A DNA stretch of 64,000 nucleotides, taken from Quillaja saponaria (taxonomy: Eukaryota; Streptophyta; Magnoliopsida; Fabales; Quillajaceae). Below, in pieces: positions 49,104-59,780 of the stretch; the first letter of the stretch is position 1, and each line of letters starts with the position of its first letter. The DNA lies in contig CM055608.1 in NCBI GenBank assembly GCA_029379385.1, positions 21,884,350-21,948,349 on the forward strand. Reading direction: 5' to 3'. The position numbers were made by a program, and so were the translations under genes. A model generated the notes under the pieces. It was not told the origin of the DNA. It worked only from the letters and a program-made list of their open reading frames with translations, and ran no database searches.

Positions 49104-49872
49104 TTTCTTGGAATGAGAAGACGGCATTAGGATCGGTATGCTGCTGAAATTAGAAATGTTACAAATAAAGAAAGGATTTGGCTTGGTACATTTGATACAG
49201 CTGAAGAAGCAGCCGTTGCTTATGACAAGGCTAATTTGCTCATGAATGATTCACAAGCAATAATCAACTTCATATACTCAGGCAATAGTAAATAAAATTG
49301 TGCATTTGATTTTAATACTTCAAATATTGAGACACCTATTCACTCTAATAACAATATATGTATATGTACTAAAAGAGTGTTTGAATCATCTAATGATGAT
49401 AATGGGTTTTTCTCCTTTGATTCAAACTCTGGGTATTTAGAGTATATAGTTCCCGAGATATGCTTGCGACCACCTTCTAATACAGCCAATGCAAAATCAA
49501 AGAAGAATGATATTTTCATCTCATATGATGGAACATATATCATGAGGTCCATCAGATTGTGGTAATTTTTTACTCAATGAAGAAAGAATTGCAATGGCAC
49601 CAACCATATCTAGTGTGAAAGTCTTATCTTGCATAAACGGCATCAATCATCATTTTCAGGATTAGTAACAATGGGATTGTAAGTGAAGTGGAAATTTAGA
49701 TATATTTACTAATCCATTGATGATGGAAGATAGGCGTAATGATGTTCTATATCCAAGCATTGATAGTCCTACTCATGGATTAATAACTGGAGCTTCTTAT
49801 TCATCTTCAACAACTTGTTTTTCTTCAATTTCTTCTTTTGGAGATGTAAATTTCGATTATTCACTACAATGA
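49104..49872 (+). pseudogene. AP2/ERF transcription factor pseudogene
   Basis: The frame from 49104 reads the AP2/ERF domain: FLGMRRRH, a stop at 49128 where the conserved tryptophan belongs, DRYAAEIRN, IWLGTFDTAEEAAVAYDKA and AIINF at 49275. A TAA at 49293 follows, and the same frame stays open through an acidic region (FESSNDDNGFFSFDS) and IVPEICLRPPSN up to 49563. A frame change near 49550 moves to CGNFLLNEERIAMAP. A later stop follows, then a serine-rich end (SYSSSTTCFSSISS) closing at a TGA, 49870-49872. ERF proteins bind GCC-type promoter elements in the nucleus. The EEAA.AYDKA helix and the acidic C-terminal part suggest group VI or VI-L (CRF-like), which is an inference. A possible N-terminal part lies at 48960-49103 but is too decayed to assign. 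The copia insertion lies 760 bases downstream. Confidence 0.85.
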
Positions 49873-50629
49873 AACAAATGTGTTATTTGTTATATTTTTA
49901 TGATTTTCAACTTTTAATTCTTTTATAATGTTTAAATAACTTTCATAAAATTTTAAGAAATTGAAGACAGTAAGTTAATAAAAGAAGCTAAAAAGTCATA
50001 TTGATCTAAAACATTATTTATTCTAAAACAAATAAAATATCAAAAAATAAATAAAATATCATATTTGATTTAATTAAAAAATTTATAAGTTTGTTTGTTT
50101 AAAAATAAAATTTTATTTCAAATTCTCAATAAACTAAAACACCATAAGATGCTTGAATGGTGGAGATAGGATTTGTTATCAATCAAAATTACTTGATTTG
50201 ACAAAGCATCTATTTATTTTGGTTATCATATGCTATATGTATAACTATAAATGTTAGATATTATATGTTACGAGTTTAATGTCTAAAAGATTTTTTAAAT
50301 AAAATATTCATAGATTTGCAAGAATATGGGGATAAAATTAGTATAAATCGTAATTATATGACATTACAGGCTAACATTTTCATTTGGCTGTATAGAGTTA
50401 TATGAGTTGACATTGTTTTATGATAATTTGTTTTGCAAGTAAAATCTTTTGAATATATAGTTTTAAACTTTGAAATTATATCATCTTATGATATGACAAC
50501 ACATTGCATTTTTTTTAGTATATAAGTGTATCAAAATTAATATAATATATTTGAATTTTATATATAATATATTTTTAAATAAAATATTATATTATTACAA
50601 TTATCAAACACATTATCTATATTTCTAGC
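49873..50629. other. AT-rich flank of the copia insertion
   Basis: No gene seen. The last bases carry CTATATTTCTAGC, closely repeated just after the copia element (CTATATTTTTAGC at about 55379), so the insertion lies in a small local repeat. Confidence 0.55.
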
Positions 50630-50853
50630 TGTTAGAGTGTAAATATAGGCAGGTTAATTAGTGAGTCAAATTTCCTTATTTATAGTTTCTTTCCTTATTT
50701 CTACTTTCCTTATTTCTGTGTAATTTCTATTGCGTATTTGGTTGATATTTAGTCTAGGTTCACTATGTTAGGTTAAACACTTTAGCCTATAAATAGAGGC
50801 TCCCTCTTGTATATTGAAAATCATCTGAATATACATTCTTCTTATATTCAACA
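50630..50853 (+). repeat. 5' LTR of copia element
   Basis: It begins TGTTAGAGTG and ends ATATTCAACA. It holds a TATA box (TATAAATA) at 50788-50795, so transcription probably starts 25-35 bases later, near 50820. Confidence 0.95.
50788..50795 (+). promoter_or_regulatory. TATA box in copia 5' LTR
   Basis: TATAAATA followed by GAGGCTCCCTC. The same motif is kept in the 3' LTR at about 55294. Confidence 0.75.
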
Positions 50854-50865
50854 TGGTACCAGAGC
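50854..50865 (+). promoter_or_regulatory. Primer binding site (initiator tRNA-Met type)
   Basis: TGGTACCAGAGC directly abuts the 5' LTR. The usual plant copia site is TGGTATCAGAGC, complementary to the 3' end of initiator methionine tRNA; this copy has one difference (T to C). Confidence 0.9.
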
Positions 50866-51014
50866 TTAGGGAGAAAAAATACTAATTTTTATTTTTTGTT
50901 GTGTTTCTTTCTAGCGTGTCTCTCTATTGCTGCGTTTCATTCCAGCTTGTCTCTTTATTGCTGCGTTTCATTCCAGCAGTACGATTATTGTTCATCGGGA
51001 TACTGTTCATCGGT

Positions 51015-51862
51015 ATGTCTACCTCTGAAAAATCTGAAATCGGTATGTCAAAACCTAGTATTTTTACCTCTGTGTTTTCTGGATCCCCTATTATTACTAC
51101 TGAGAAATTGAATGGATCTAATTATTTGTCTTGGGCTGCATCTATTGAGTTATGGTTTCTGGGACAGGGATATGAAAATCATCTCACGAAATCATTGGCT
51201 GATATTCCAACTCCTGAACAACTCAATTGGAAAAAGATCGATGCCCAATTATGCAGTTTACTGTGGCATCCCTTGAACCTTCTATATTGCAGATTTTCCG
51301 GGCATATAAGACATGTTTTGAATTATGGAAATGGGCCAGAAGTTTATACACTAATGATATCCAACGTTTTTACATTGTGGTTTCTAATCTGTTGAATCTA
51401 AAGCAGGCTGATCAGGATATGTCCACCTATTTGGGTAAGATTCAGAATGACAAAGTTGAATTTGCTAAAATATTACCTCTTACCACTGATCTGACTGACC
51501 AAGAGGCACAAAGGGACAAGCTATTCATGATTCTCACTCTATATGGCCTTCGAGCTGATCTTGATCCAGTTCGCCATCAGATATTAGCTAGTCCTACTAT
51601 TCCTTCCATGGAAGAAGTGTTTGCTCGCTTGTTACGTATCTCATCTCCGATAGTAACACATGTTGAGAATCCATCTCGTGATTCTTCAGTATTGATCTCT
51701 CATTCTAGTACTCGCGGAGGTCGTAGTCGAGATGATCGGGGTCGTGGACGTCCCCAGTGTACTCATTGTAACAGGATGGGTCATATCAGAGAAAAGTGTT
51801 ACCAACTGATTGGTTATCCGGGTACTATAGCTAATATTGTTCAATCAGCCAATTCACTTTAA
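51015..51862 (+). pseudogene. Copia gag, frameshifted and prematurely stopped
   Basis: ATG at 51015 opens MSTSEKSE, followed by the copia Gag pattern ITTEKLNGSNYLSWAASIE and a conserved capsid-like helical region. At about 51268 one base appears to be missing: the first frame ends at 51395 in unrelated sequence, while the correct Gag continues in another frame (EPSILQIFRAYKTCFELW). Near the end is an arginine/glycine-rich stretch and a CCHC zinc knuckle (CTHCNRMGHIREKC, about 51757-51798), which binds genomic RNA. A TAA at 51860 then stops the frame. After it the same frame stays open into protease, so Gag and Pol were once one polyprotein. Confidence 0.93.
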
Positions 51863-53578
51863 GTTTCACCATCTAAAGACAAGCCTCTTAATGTCTCATT
51901 ATCAGCTACTGAATATGATAAGTTCCTACAATATCAAGCTACTCAGCAATCTTCTCATGGTAATTCTGTCGCTTGCCTCTCTCAGACCTTTTATGACACT
52001 TGGATTCTTGATTCTGGTGCCTCTAATCACATATCTGGTAATCCCAAACTTTTTTCTAGTATTAGTAATCCATCATCACTTTCCACTGTCACTATAGCTA
52101 ATGGTTCCACAACCATTGTCAAAGGTATAGGTCAAGCTACACCATTATCTTCTTTGCCTTTAGAGACTGTACTTTATGTCCCTGAATGTTCATTTAGTCT
52201 GATTTCTATTAGTCAATTGACTCGTTCTCTCAATTGTTCTTTCACTTTCATTGATGATTCCTTTACTATACAGGACCGACGTACGGGACGAACGATTGAC
52301 ACAGGACGTGAGTCACATGGCCTCTACCATCTTATCACACTACCTACATCTTCAGTGGTTTGCTCTACAGATGTGTCACCTATTCTCATTCACAGTCGGT
52401 TGGGTCATCCTAGTCTATCCAAGCTTCAGAAGATGGTTCCTCGTTTGTCATATCTGTCATCTTTAAATTGTGAGTCGTGTCAACTTGGCAAGCACACACG
52501 TGTTTTGTTTCCAAAGCATAGTCGTTTTAGAGCAGAGTCTCCCTTTCATCTTGTTCATACTGATATTTTAGGTCCTAGTCGTGTTAGTTCATCTTTGGGA
52601 TTTCAGTATTTTGTAACTTTTATTGATGACTATTCTTGTTGCACGTGGTTATTTTTAATGAAAAATCGTTCTGAATTATTTTCTATATTCCAACAATTTT
52701 GTGCTGAAATTAAAATACAATTTGGTGTTTCTATTCGTATTTTGCGTAGTGACAATGCACGTGAATATTTTTCTACATCATTTCAGCACTTTATGACATC
52801 TCAAGGTATGCTGCATCAATCATCTTGTTCTCACACCCCTCAACTAAATGGAGTTGTTGAGAGCAAAAACAGACATTTAATTGAAACAGCTCGTACTCTA
52901 TTACTTCATGGCCATGTTCCACTTCGGTTTTGGGGTGATGCTGTACTTACTGCATGCTACCTTATTAATCGCATGCCATCTTCTACATTGCATAACAAAA
53001 TTCCATATTCTATCATCTTTCCTAATCACCCCTTATATTTATTTCTGCTTCGTATCTTTGGTTGCATTTGTTTTGTTCATGATCTAACACCTGGACAGGA
53101 TAAACTCTCTTCCAAATCATTTAAGTGCATCTTTTTGGGTTATTCTCACCTTCAAAAAGGGTATAAATGTTACTGTCCAGATAAGAATCGTTACTTTATC
53201 TCCGCTGATGTTACATTTTTTGAGGAATCTTCATTCTTTCCCTCGACTATTCCCGAGTCACCTTCTATCTCTGAGGCTCTTCCGGTTCCTTATCTTGGAC
53301 CAAATGACTGTGTATCATCTGCACCACTACCTGATCTTCTAGCAGACACTATTGATGTACCTGATGACTCACCTTTTGTCCCAACACCTACCCGTGTCTC
53401 GGATCCTGCTTCACCACCTATTTTACGAAGAGGTACTCGTTCAACTCGTAATCCTTATCCTATTTATACTGTTTTGAGTTATCATCGTTTATCTTCACCC
53501 TATTATGCATTTGTCTCCTCTTTATCTTCTATTTCTGTTCCAAAGTCCACTAGTGATGCTCTTACTCATCCCGGGTAG
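51863..53578 (+). pseudogene. Copia protease and integrase part of pol
   Basis: This runs in the same frame as gag after the TAA at 51860. The aspartic protease active site DSGA is at 52010-52021, within WILDSGASNHISG. Integrase follows: an HHCC zinc-binding motif (H at about 52391 and 52406, CESC at about 52469-52480) and a D,D-35-E core with D in VHTDILGP, D in RSDNAREY and E in VVESKNRH. All three catalytic residues are present. The C-terminal part is serine/proline-rich. The frame ends at TAG 53576-53578, in place of the tryptophan codon expected at the start of the RT region (PG-W-RQAM), a single G to A change. Confidence 0.95.
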
Positions 53579-54653
53579 AGGCAAGCCATGATTGATGAAA
53601 TGAACGCCTTACATACTAATGGTACTTGGGAACTGGTCTCTTTACCTTCTAGAAAATCCACTGTTGGCTGTAAATGGGATACACCTAAAGTTCATCCAGA
53701 TGGTTCTGTTGATCGCTTAAAGGCTAATTTGGTAGCAAAAGGCTATACTCAGGTCTATGGTATGGATTATTTCAGAAACTTTCTCTCCCGTAGCTAAAAT
53801 TACATCAGTCAGGGTATTTATATCTCTAGTTGCTATTTTTGATTGGCCACTCTATCAATTGGACATAAAAAATGCTTTCTTATATGGTGACCTTAATGAA
53901 GAAGTTTTTATGGAGCAAGCACCTGGTTTTGTTGCTCAGGGGGAGTCCGATATGGTGTGTCGATTAAAAAAGTCTCTATATGACTTAAAGCAATCTCCTA
54001 GAGCTTGGTTTGGTAGATTCAGTGAAGTTGTTCTTAGTTTTGGCCTTCAGAGGTGTACTGTTGATGACTCAGTTTTCTATAAACATACACCTAATGGTAG
54101 AATTCTTTTAATTGTATATATGGATGATATTGTGATTACAGGTGATGATAATCATGGGATTCAACAATTGAAATCATTCCTACAGTCTAAATTTCAAACT
54201 AAAGACTTAGGACAGCTAAAATATTTTTTGGGGATCGAGGTTGCAAGATCACAATTAGGTATTTGCCTTTCTCAAAGAAAGTATTGTCTGGATGTCTTGA
54301 GTGATATAGGTATGTTGGATTCCAAACCTGTAGATACTCCTATGGATCCCAAAACTAAACTTGTACCAGATGAGAGGGAGCTACTAACTAATCCTGAGCA
54401 ATATAGACGTCTTGTTGGTAAGCTGAATTATCTCACAGTCACTAGACCAGATATTGCTTTTGCACCTAGTATGGTTAGCCAATTTCTTTCTCAGCCTCGA
54501 ACATCTCATTGGAATGCTGTTATTCGTATCCTAAGATACCTTAAAACTGTACCCGGAAAGGGATTATTATATAAGAATCATGGGCACACTCTAGTTCGAG
54601 GACATGGTCGTGGTCATACATTAGTCCATAAACATAATTCTACTCTAGTTTAA
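53579..54653 (+). pseudogene. Copia reverse transcriptase, one frameshift
   Basis: The first part (RQAMIDEMNALHTNGTWELV, KANLVAKGYTQ) continues the integrase frame. At about 53774 one extra A shifts the frame; the rest reads FSPVAKITSVRVFISLVAIF, LDIKNAFLYGDL, the polymerase active site YMDDI (about 54119-54133; copia usually has YVDD), DLGQLKYFLGIEV and VGKLNYLTVTRPDIAF. The end, 54581-54653, contains an unusual low-complexity stretch built from GHTLV-like repeats and then a TAA before RNase H. Confidence 0.95.
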
Positions 54654-55128
54654 GGTTATAGCGATGCTGATTGGGCAAGCTCTCAATTTGACAGAAGATC
54701 TACTACAGGATACTGTATACTTCTGGGTGGAAATCTTATTTCATGGAAAAGTAAAAAGCAGACTGTTGTTGCAAGATCCAGTGCTGAATCTGAATATAGG
54801 GCCATGACTCATACCACTGCTGAGTTAGTTTGGCTGAAAAATCTATTAGACGAACTTGGATTTCAGCACTCACAGCCTATGGAGTTAGTATGTGATAATC
54901 AAGCTGCATTACATATTGCATCAAATCCAGTCTTTCATGAACGAACAAAACATATAGAAGTTGACTGTCATTTCAGTTCGTGAGAAGCATATGGATAATA
55001 CAATCAAGACTACATATGCAAAATCAGAAGATTAGTTAGCAGACTTATTCACAAAATCTTTAACAGGAAACCAATTGCGATATCTATGCAACAAACTTGG
55101 AACATATAATCTTTATACTCTAGCTTGA
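54654..55128 (+). pseudogene. Copia RNase H and C-terminus
   Basis: In the same frame as the RT end, after a TAA at 54651: [55 protein letters not shown] and [12 protein letters not shown]. The RNase H acidic residues (D of SDAD, E of SAESE, D of CDNQ) are kept. One extra base near 54975 gives a TGA; in the shifted frame the sequence continues but meets a TAG at 55033. The original stop is the TGA at 55126-55128, which overlaps the polypurine tract. Confidence 0.93.
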
Positions 55129-55135
55129 GGGAGAG
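55127..55135 (+). promoter_or_regulatory. Copia polypurine tract
   Basis: GAGGGAGAG lies immediately before the 3' LTR start. It primes plus-strand synthesis. Confidence 0.85.
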
Positions 55136-55359
55136 TGTTAAAGTGTAAATATAGGCAGCTTAATTAGTGAGTCAAATTTCCTTATTTATAGTTTTTTTTC
55201 CTTATTTCTAGTTTCCTTATTTCTGTGTAATTTCTATTGCGTATTTGGTTATATTTAGTCTAGGTTTACTATGTTAGGTTAAACACTTTAGCCTATAAAT
55301 AGAGGCTCCCTCTAGTATATTGAAAATCATCTGAATATACATTCTTCTTATATTCAACA
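55136..55359 (+). repeat. 3' LTR of copia element
   Basis: It begins TGTTAAAGTG and ends ATATTCAACA, followed by the target duplication CTAGC. It differs from the 5' LTR by scattered substitutions and two single-base indels. Confidence 0.95.
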
Positions 55360-55439
55360 CTAGCTTTTTACACACTATCTATATTTTTAGCTTTTTACAG
55401 ATCACTTAACATTTATTATGAGCCACACTTATTGCATTT

Positions 55440-55770
55440 ATGGTGAAATGTATAATTATCATATCAAGCATTTCAACATATTTCTAGGTTTTTTTTTTTT
55501 TTATATAATTTATAAATGGATTATTATTTTCAATCCTTATAGAATTTTAAAAAATTTGTGAACAATTCACAAAACATACATATATATTGCGATGTTTAAT
55601 TATGAGTTGTAGGTCTTTATTCGACACCTTACTGGGCAAAAATAATTATTGTGACCAACATGGAAAAGTATGGGCACAAAATTTTAGATATGAAAAGTTT
55701 TTATAGTGTAAACAAAAATATTGTCACATTAGGATTTATTCTTTTAAATTTATGTTAGAACATTGTAGGG
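55440..55770 (+). repeat. Diverged dispersed repeat, copy 2
   Basis: The counterpart of 6640-6975: AATTATCATATCAAGCATTT, GTTGTAGGTCTTTATTCGA and TTTTTATAGTGTAA occur in the same order. No coding capacity. Confidence 0.5.
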
Positions 55771-55893
55771 TAATTTAATTTCTAACAAATGCATATATAT
55801 TTTTTAATATTTGGACAGATTTATTGATTTCATATATAAACACTAGTTTCATTTGTATAAATATGGGTTTTGCACACAATTTAATTATTTTGT

Positions 55894-55972
55894 TTAAAGC
55901 TTAAATATTTGTCTAAACAAAATTGAGTTTATTGAACCAGTATGATCAAAAAAGTCAACTCATAGAACACAT
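55894..55972 (-). pseudogene. RPA70-like pseudogene, C-terminal exon beyond the LTR insertion
   Basis: On the minus strand a TTTTTTGTAG acceptor-like site is followed by a frame reading VDFFDHTGSINSILFRQIFKL. OB folds of plant RPA70-like proteins have a D.TGS....LF pattern at the equivalent place. It lies on the same strand as the exons at 61191-62794, and the TSD of the intervening LTR shows the two parts were adjacent. A TGA just before the matching segment indicates decay. Confidence 0.6.
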
Positions 55973-56860
55973 CTACAAAAAAATATAAAATCATGTCATT
56001 TTATATACAAATCCATTATCAATTAAGATTAAAATTATGTTATAACCTGATATCGTAAAGTCGAGTTTTATATATATGGTGTAAATTTTAGCTATAAAAT
56101 AATAAACACATTTTTTATAAATCGGTATTGAAATATGATATTAGAATAACTTTGTGTAACTTTTGATCATAAAAATGAAAGCAAGAATATAAAATAAATA
56201 AACATTATAGTTGTATATATCTATATATATACTTATATACTCAATTTATTTAATACTTGGTTGATAAGGATTCGGACCCTAACCCATGTAAATTTTATGT
56301 ATAAGTAAAATGAATGTGTACACCAAAACAAACTAGAAAACATTTAGGATGTATAAATATATGCCTATAATTAAGATTGATTTATAACCACAACTTTAAA
56401 ATGTTGATTATTGACTTTTAGGAAGATATTTTATATTGTCTTCTATACCTGATTTTCTCTTACCGCATATTCACACTGCCTCTCCCTTTCCTTTTTTGTT
56501 CTGCTTCTTGAGTTCTCTGAAATTTCCTATTTTGTTTTTCTTTGTGGTCGTGTACCTCTTCTTTGGCATAATAATCAAGTCATGCAAAGTGCTCCAATCA
56601 AGGGAGCACAGCATTCACATAACAAAACTCCTTAATGAAAAAGAATTCTAGAAGAGCTACGTTACACCCTTGTTCTTTCAAAAATTCTGCTACCATCCAC
56701 TTTGCCGACCAAGTTGGCAACAGCGGCAGAACTTCAAAGACCCCTTTCTTTAATGAAATAGGAAAATTGTCTTCTCTTTCAAATCTGCTACTAAGTCTAG
56801 AGCTTAATACAGAGAAGTTCAAATTTTGTTTTGGGTTCATTAAAATCTCAACTAAGGGCC

Positions 56861-56980
56861 ATGGAAGACATGCCTATGTTCGTGATACTATATGCAACTC
56901 AAACTGGTAATGCATTAGATGCAATAGAACGAATTGGTCATGAAGATGACCTAAGAGGATGTCGTACCCATGGTTTAAAA
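56861..56980 (+). pseudogene. Captured first exon of an ATR3/NDOR1-type diflavin reductase
   Basis: From the ATG at 56861 the frame reads MEDMPMFVILYATQTGNALD, then AIERIGHEDDLRGC. This is the start of the FMN-binding flavodoxin domain of NDOR1/ATR3/Tah18 proteins, whose loop LYASQTGNA.DAAERIGREA binds the FMN phosphate. Those enzymes pass electrons from NADPH to the cytosolic Fe-S assembly protein DRE2. After RGC the similarity stops, and the open frame continues into a 21-bp repeat. The 220 bases before the ATG look like a plant 5' leader. Some expected residues are changed (DDLRGC for a more basic segment). It lies inside an LTR, so it is probably a captured fragment, not a gene. Confidence 0.75.
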
Positions 56981-57067
56981 ATTCGTGTCGAAACTGTTAA
57001 AACATGCGAAATGTGTCCGTTTTCACACTACCCGAAACGAAACTCACCTACAGAAACACAACCACCA

Positions 57068-57151
57068 TTTCCATATGAAACGGGAGTGTTTCCATATGAA
57101 ACAGGGGCGTTTCCATATGAAACAAGAGTGTTTCCATACCAAACAGGGTCA
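57068..57151 (+). repeat. 21-bp minisatellite, four units
   Basis: Units start TTTCCATATGAAAC at 57068, 57089, 57110 and 57131, each 21 bases, with a partial fifth unit. Because 21 is a multiple of three the frame stays open and would encode a FPYETG-like heptapeptide repeat. Related words (GCGTTTCCA, CGAAACGAA) recur at 57655-57745, about 0.6 kb on, so both may belong to one inserted DNA element. Confidence 0.85.
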
Positions 57152-57199
57152 TTTCCATCGTTTTCACACGAAACAAATTGACCAAAACATGAAATTTTT

Positions 57200-59780
57200 A
57201 GAATTTAAAAATCTAAAAATTTAGCGCTAGTTCTCTTCATATTTTAGGATTTCAATTATTTTTTTAATCTTATTTGATATATATTCAGATAATATAATTT
57301 AGCGATGATAATTCCTTTTAGGATTCCACCCATGCTTGGTTTCTTGGTCTTTTATTTATTTATTTATTTTTATACAAATACTTTGTAATTTAGTTTAACT
57401 TAGTGATGAATAATATTGAAATTTGAGACATATATATGTTGGTTCAAATTAAAAAAATTCATTAAATATAGGTTAAGCACCTGCTAGGCATCCCACTGTT
57501 GGTTAGATGTGATTATAATTTTATATTTTTTCCAATATATATGTCTATGTTTAGAATTTTACTTTGTTATGTACTTAATAGTATTTTATGTACTAAATTA
57601 ATAATATTGGATACTTACAATTATTATAATATGTATTTTATTATTTATTTTTATGCGTTTCCACAAAAATTAGCGTTTCCATACTATTTCTCGAATCATT
57701 TCCATTTTCGGGCTTATCGAAATAGTATCTCGAAACGAATTTTAGTTCCTTGGTCGTACCAAGCTTCTTTCAGGGGAGGACTATGATACTGTAATTCAAA
57801 TTCTATTTTGACATTGGTATATGGTTCCTGTCCATTATGTATTTGAATTTTAAAACAAAATCAGTTTTCACTGCCTCTATATTAAGAGAAACTAAGGCCA
57901 AAACTTCTATTAAGCCAAGCCGAATACATGAACTTGCATAATTGAGCTAGTATAGGAAACACGAAGGAAATTTTGGACTTCAAGATAATAGGTCTTCTCT
58001 AAATTTTCATGATGCTAAAAGCTATTCCATAGCTTTGGAATAGAATCTATGTTTGTTGTTAATTGCACTCTTGAAAATCGTGTGGGATTAATGATTTTAC
58101 TAAATAACTAAAAGAGTATGCTCTTAATAATCTAGTCCACCTGTTCATTGAATTAGAAAATGCCATCAGGTTTATGTATATTAATTATTAGAGATAGAAC
58201 ATAAGAGGAAAATAGGTATTCGATCAACACGAACTAGTTTCCAACTATATGAGGCATATATCTTAAAGTCAATGAATTAAGTTATACAAGTGTTTATTTC
58301 CTAAGCTAAACATTGAGAAATTGGAAATGGAAGTTTGGGAAAAGCTTGAACATGGTTTTAGATAAGGTTTTTTCTAGAGTAGTCAAGTATGTTTTCTTGG
58401 GGATGTGTTAATCCACTTGTGATATATGTATAAGATTCTTGTCAATTGGTGAGTTAAGTTAAAAACTAATGGGGTTTACATTAGGAACATAAATAAAAGT
58501 TAAAAATATTAATAATAATAATAAATATAAATAAATAAAAAGTGAGCTCTAAATTTCTGAAATAATAAAGTTAAGTCAAGTGAGAATGATAAAAGACATA
58601 GATAGATGTAGGTGTGGGTTGGGGCATGAAAGAGTTAGAGAGATGGGCATGGATATGTACAATAATACAAATAGGAAAGGAAATTGGAAGCTTAAGAAAC
58701 TAAACAGATGTTGATAGTCAAGAACTGGGAGAGGACCCATCTTTAGGCTTTTAAGAAAGTGGAGGATTAATCACTTTTCTTTTATGGTGTATGGAGTTTC
58801 TAGAAATATGATGTCAAATGCATATTAACTATTTGTGGTTCATGAAAATAATGACTCCTATTTACTTAGACACGGCATCAACTTGATATGGATCATATTA
58901 TACAAAGTACATACTCAGTGGCTGCTATTTGAGATAAACTAACTAGTTATATTTTGGCTATAAGGATTTGGAATTTTGGATTGTAATTTTAGTGTACAGA
59001 ACTTGGAATAAAATTGTAAATTTAAGTATAAGGAAAATTATGGGTCATTCAAGTCAATTCAAAGAGATCTTATAGAATTCATGTTTATTTGTTTATCAAG
59101 ATAAGTTTCAAAAAAACAAAAAAAGACCCAGGACATATATATCTATATATATGTATACAGGTTTCTTGTTACACATAAAGTTTATAGCCTTTAAACTTTG
59201 TAAGGCTAATTTCTAGAAGGATTTACTATATACATATTTTTGGGGTCATGATGATTTATCCTATTCTATTCTAAGTGTAATAATGACAGCTTTCAAAACT
59301 CTTGCGCAAATGATTTTTAATGCATGCAGTATATAGGATCTAATTCTCCGATGGCATTTTTTTGAAGTTCCTTTTTGATTATTAGCCAGACAGTCACTAA
59401 TTCCCTAATACTTGTCATAAAACTATATTCTATCCTAATTGCAAAATTTGAAGTTTTCGTTACTGTAGAAAAAGGTAGGCAATCCATAGGATCCAACTCT
59501 CAAAAATATTTGTAATTATCTAAGATCGAGTGGGGCCAAATTGGTTAAGAATTGAAGAATCATGTTAAATTAGATATTTCATTTCTAAAGGTGCAGCAGT
59601 GACATGACAAGACTTGTTGTGCAAGAGAAAGCAGAGCATTGGCACTTGGGGTATTTTGCTAATATATTGTTTTAGCTTCTGTGAGATTAATTATTTACAA
59701 TTGAAGTATCTATCAATAAATGGAAACAAGTCTGGTTGTCATGAGTGCAACTTAGTTTGTAAAATGAGATCAATGTTATT
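57200..59780. other. Non-family DNA inside the LTR, no gene recognised
   Basis: AT-rich sequence that does not follow the module order of the other LTRs until about 59790. No recognisable protein. Open frames such as 57499-57786 are low-complexity. Confidence 0.45.

Larger units (their letters stand above)
50630..55359 (+). mobile_element. Complete Ty1/copia retrotransposon, coding region broken
   Basis: A 4730-bp element with two 224-bp LTRs and a perfect 5-bp target duplication CTAGC (50625-50629 and 55360-55364). It carries a primer binding site, gag, protease, integrase, reverse transcriptase and RNase H in copia order, and a polypurine tract. The LTRs differ at about six positions plus two one-base indels, roughly 97% identical, so the insertion is much younger than the decayed LTRs around it. 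The reading frame is broken by three frame changes and four in-frame stops, so it cannot move by itself. Size and short LTRs suit a compact copia lineage; I do not assign one. Confidence 0.97.

Noticed and set aside
51837..53087. Short frames at 51837-52097, 52251-52466 and 52881-53087
   Set aside because: They are out-of-frame shadows of the copia protease/integrase region.
57499..57786. 95-residue frame possibly encoding a transposase piece
   Set aside because: The composition follows the AT-rich sequence, and there is no recognisable transposase motif.
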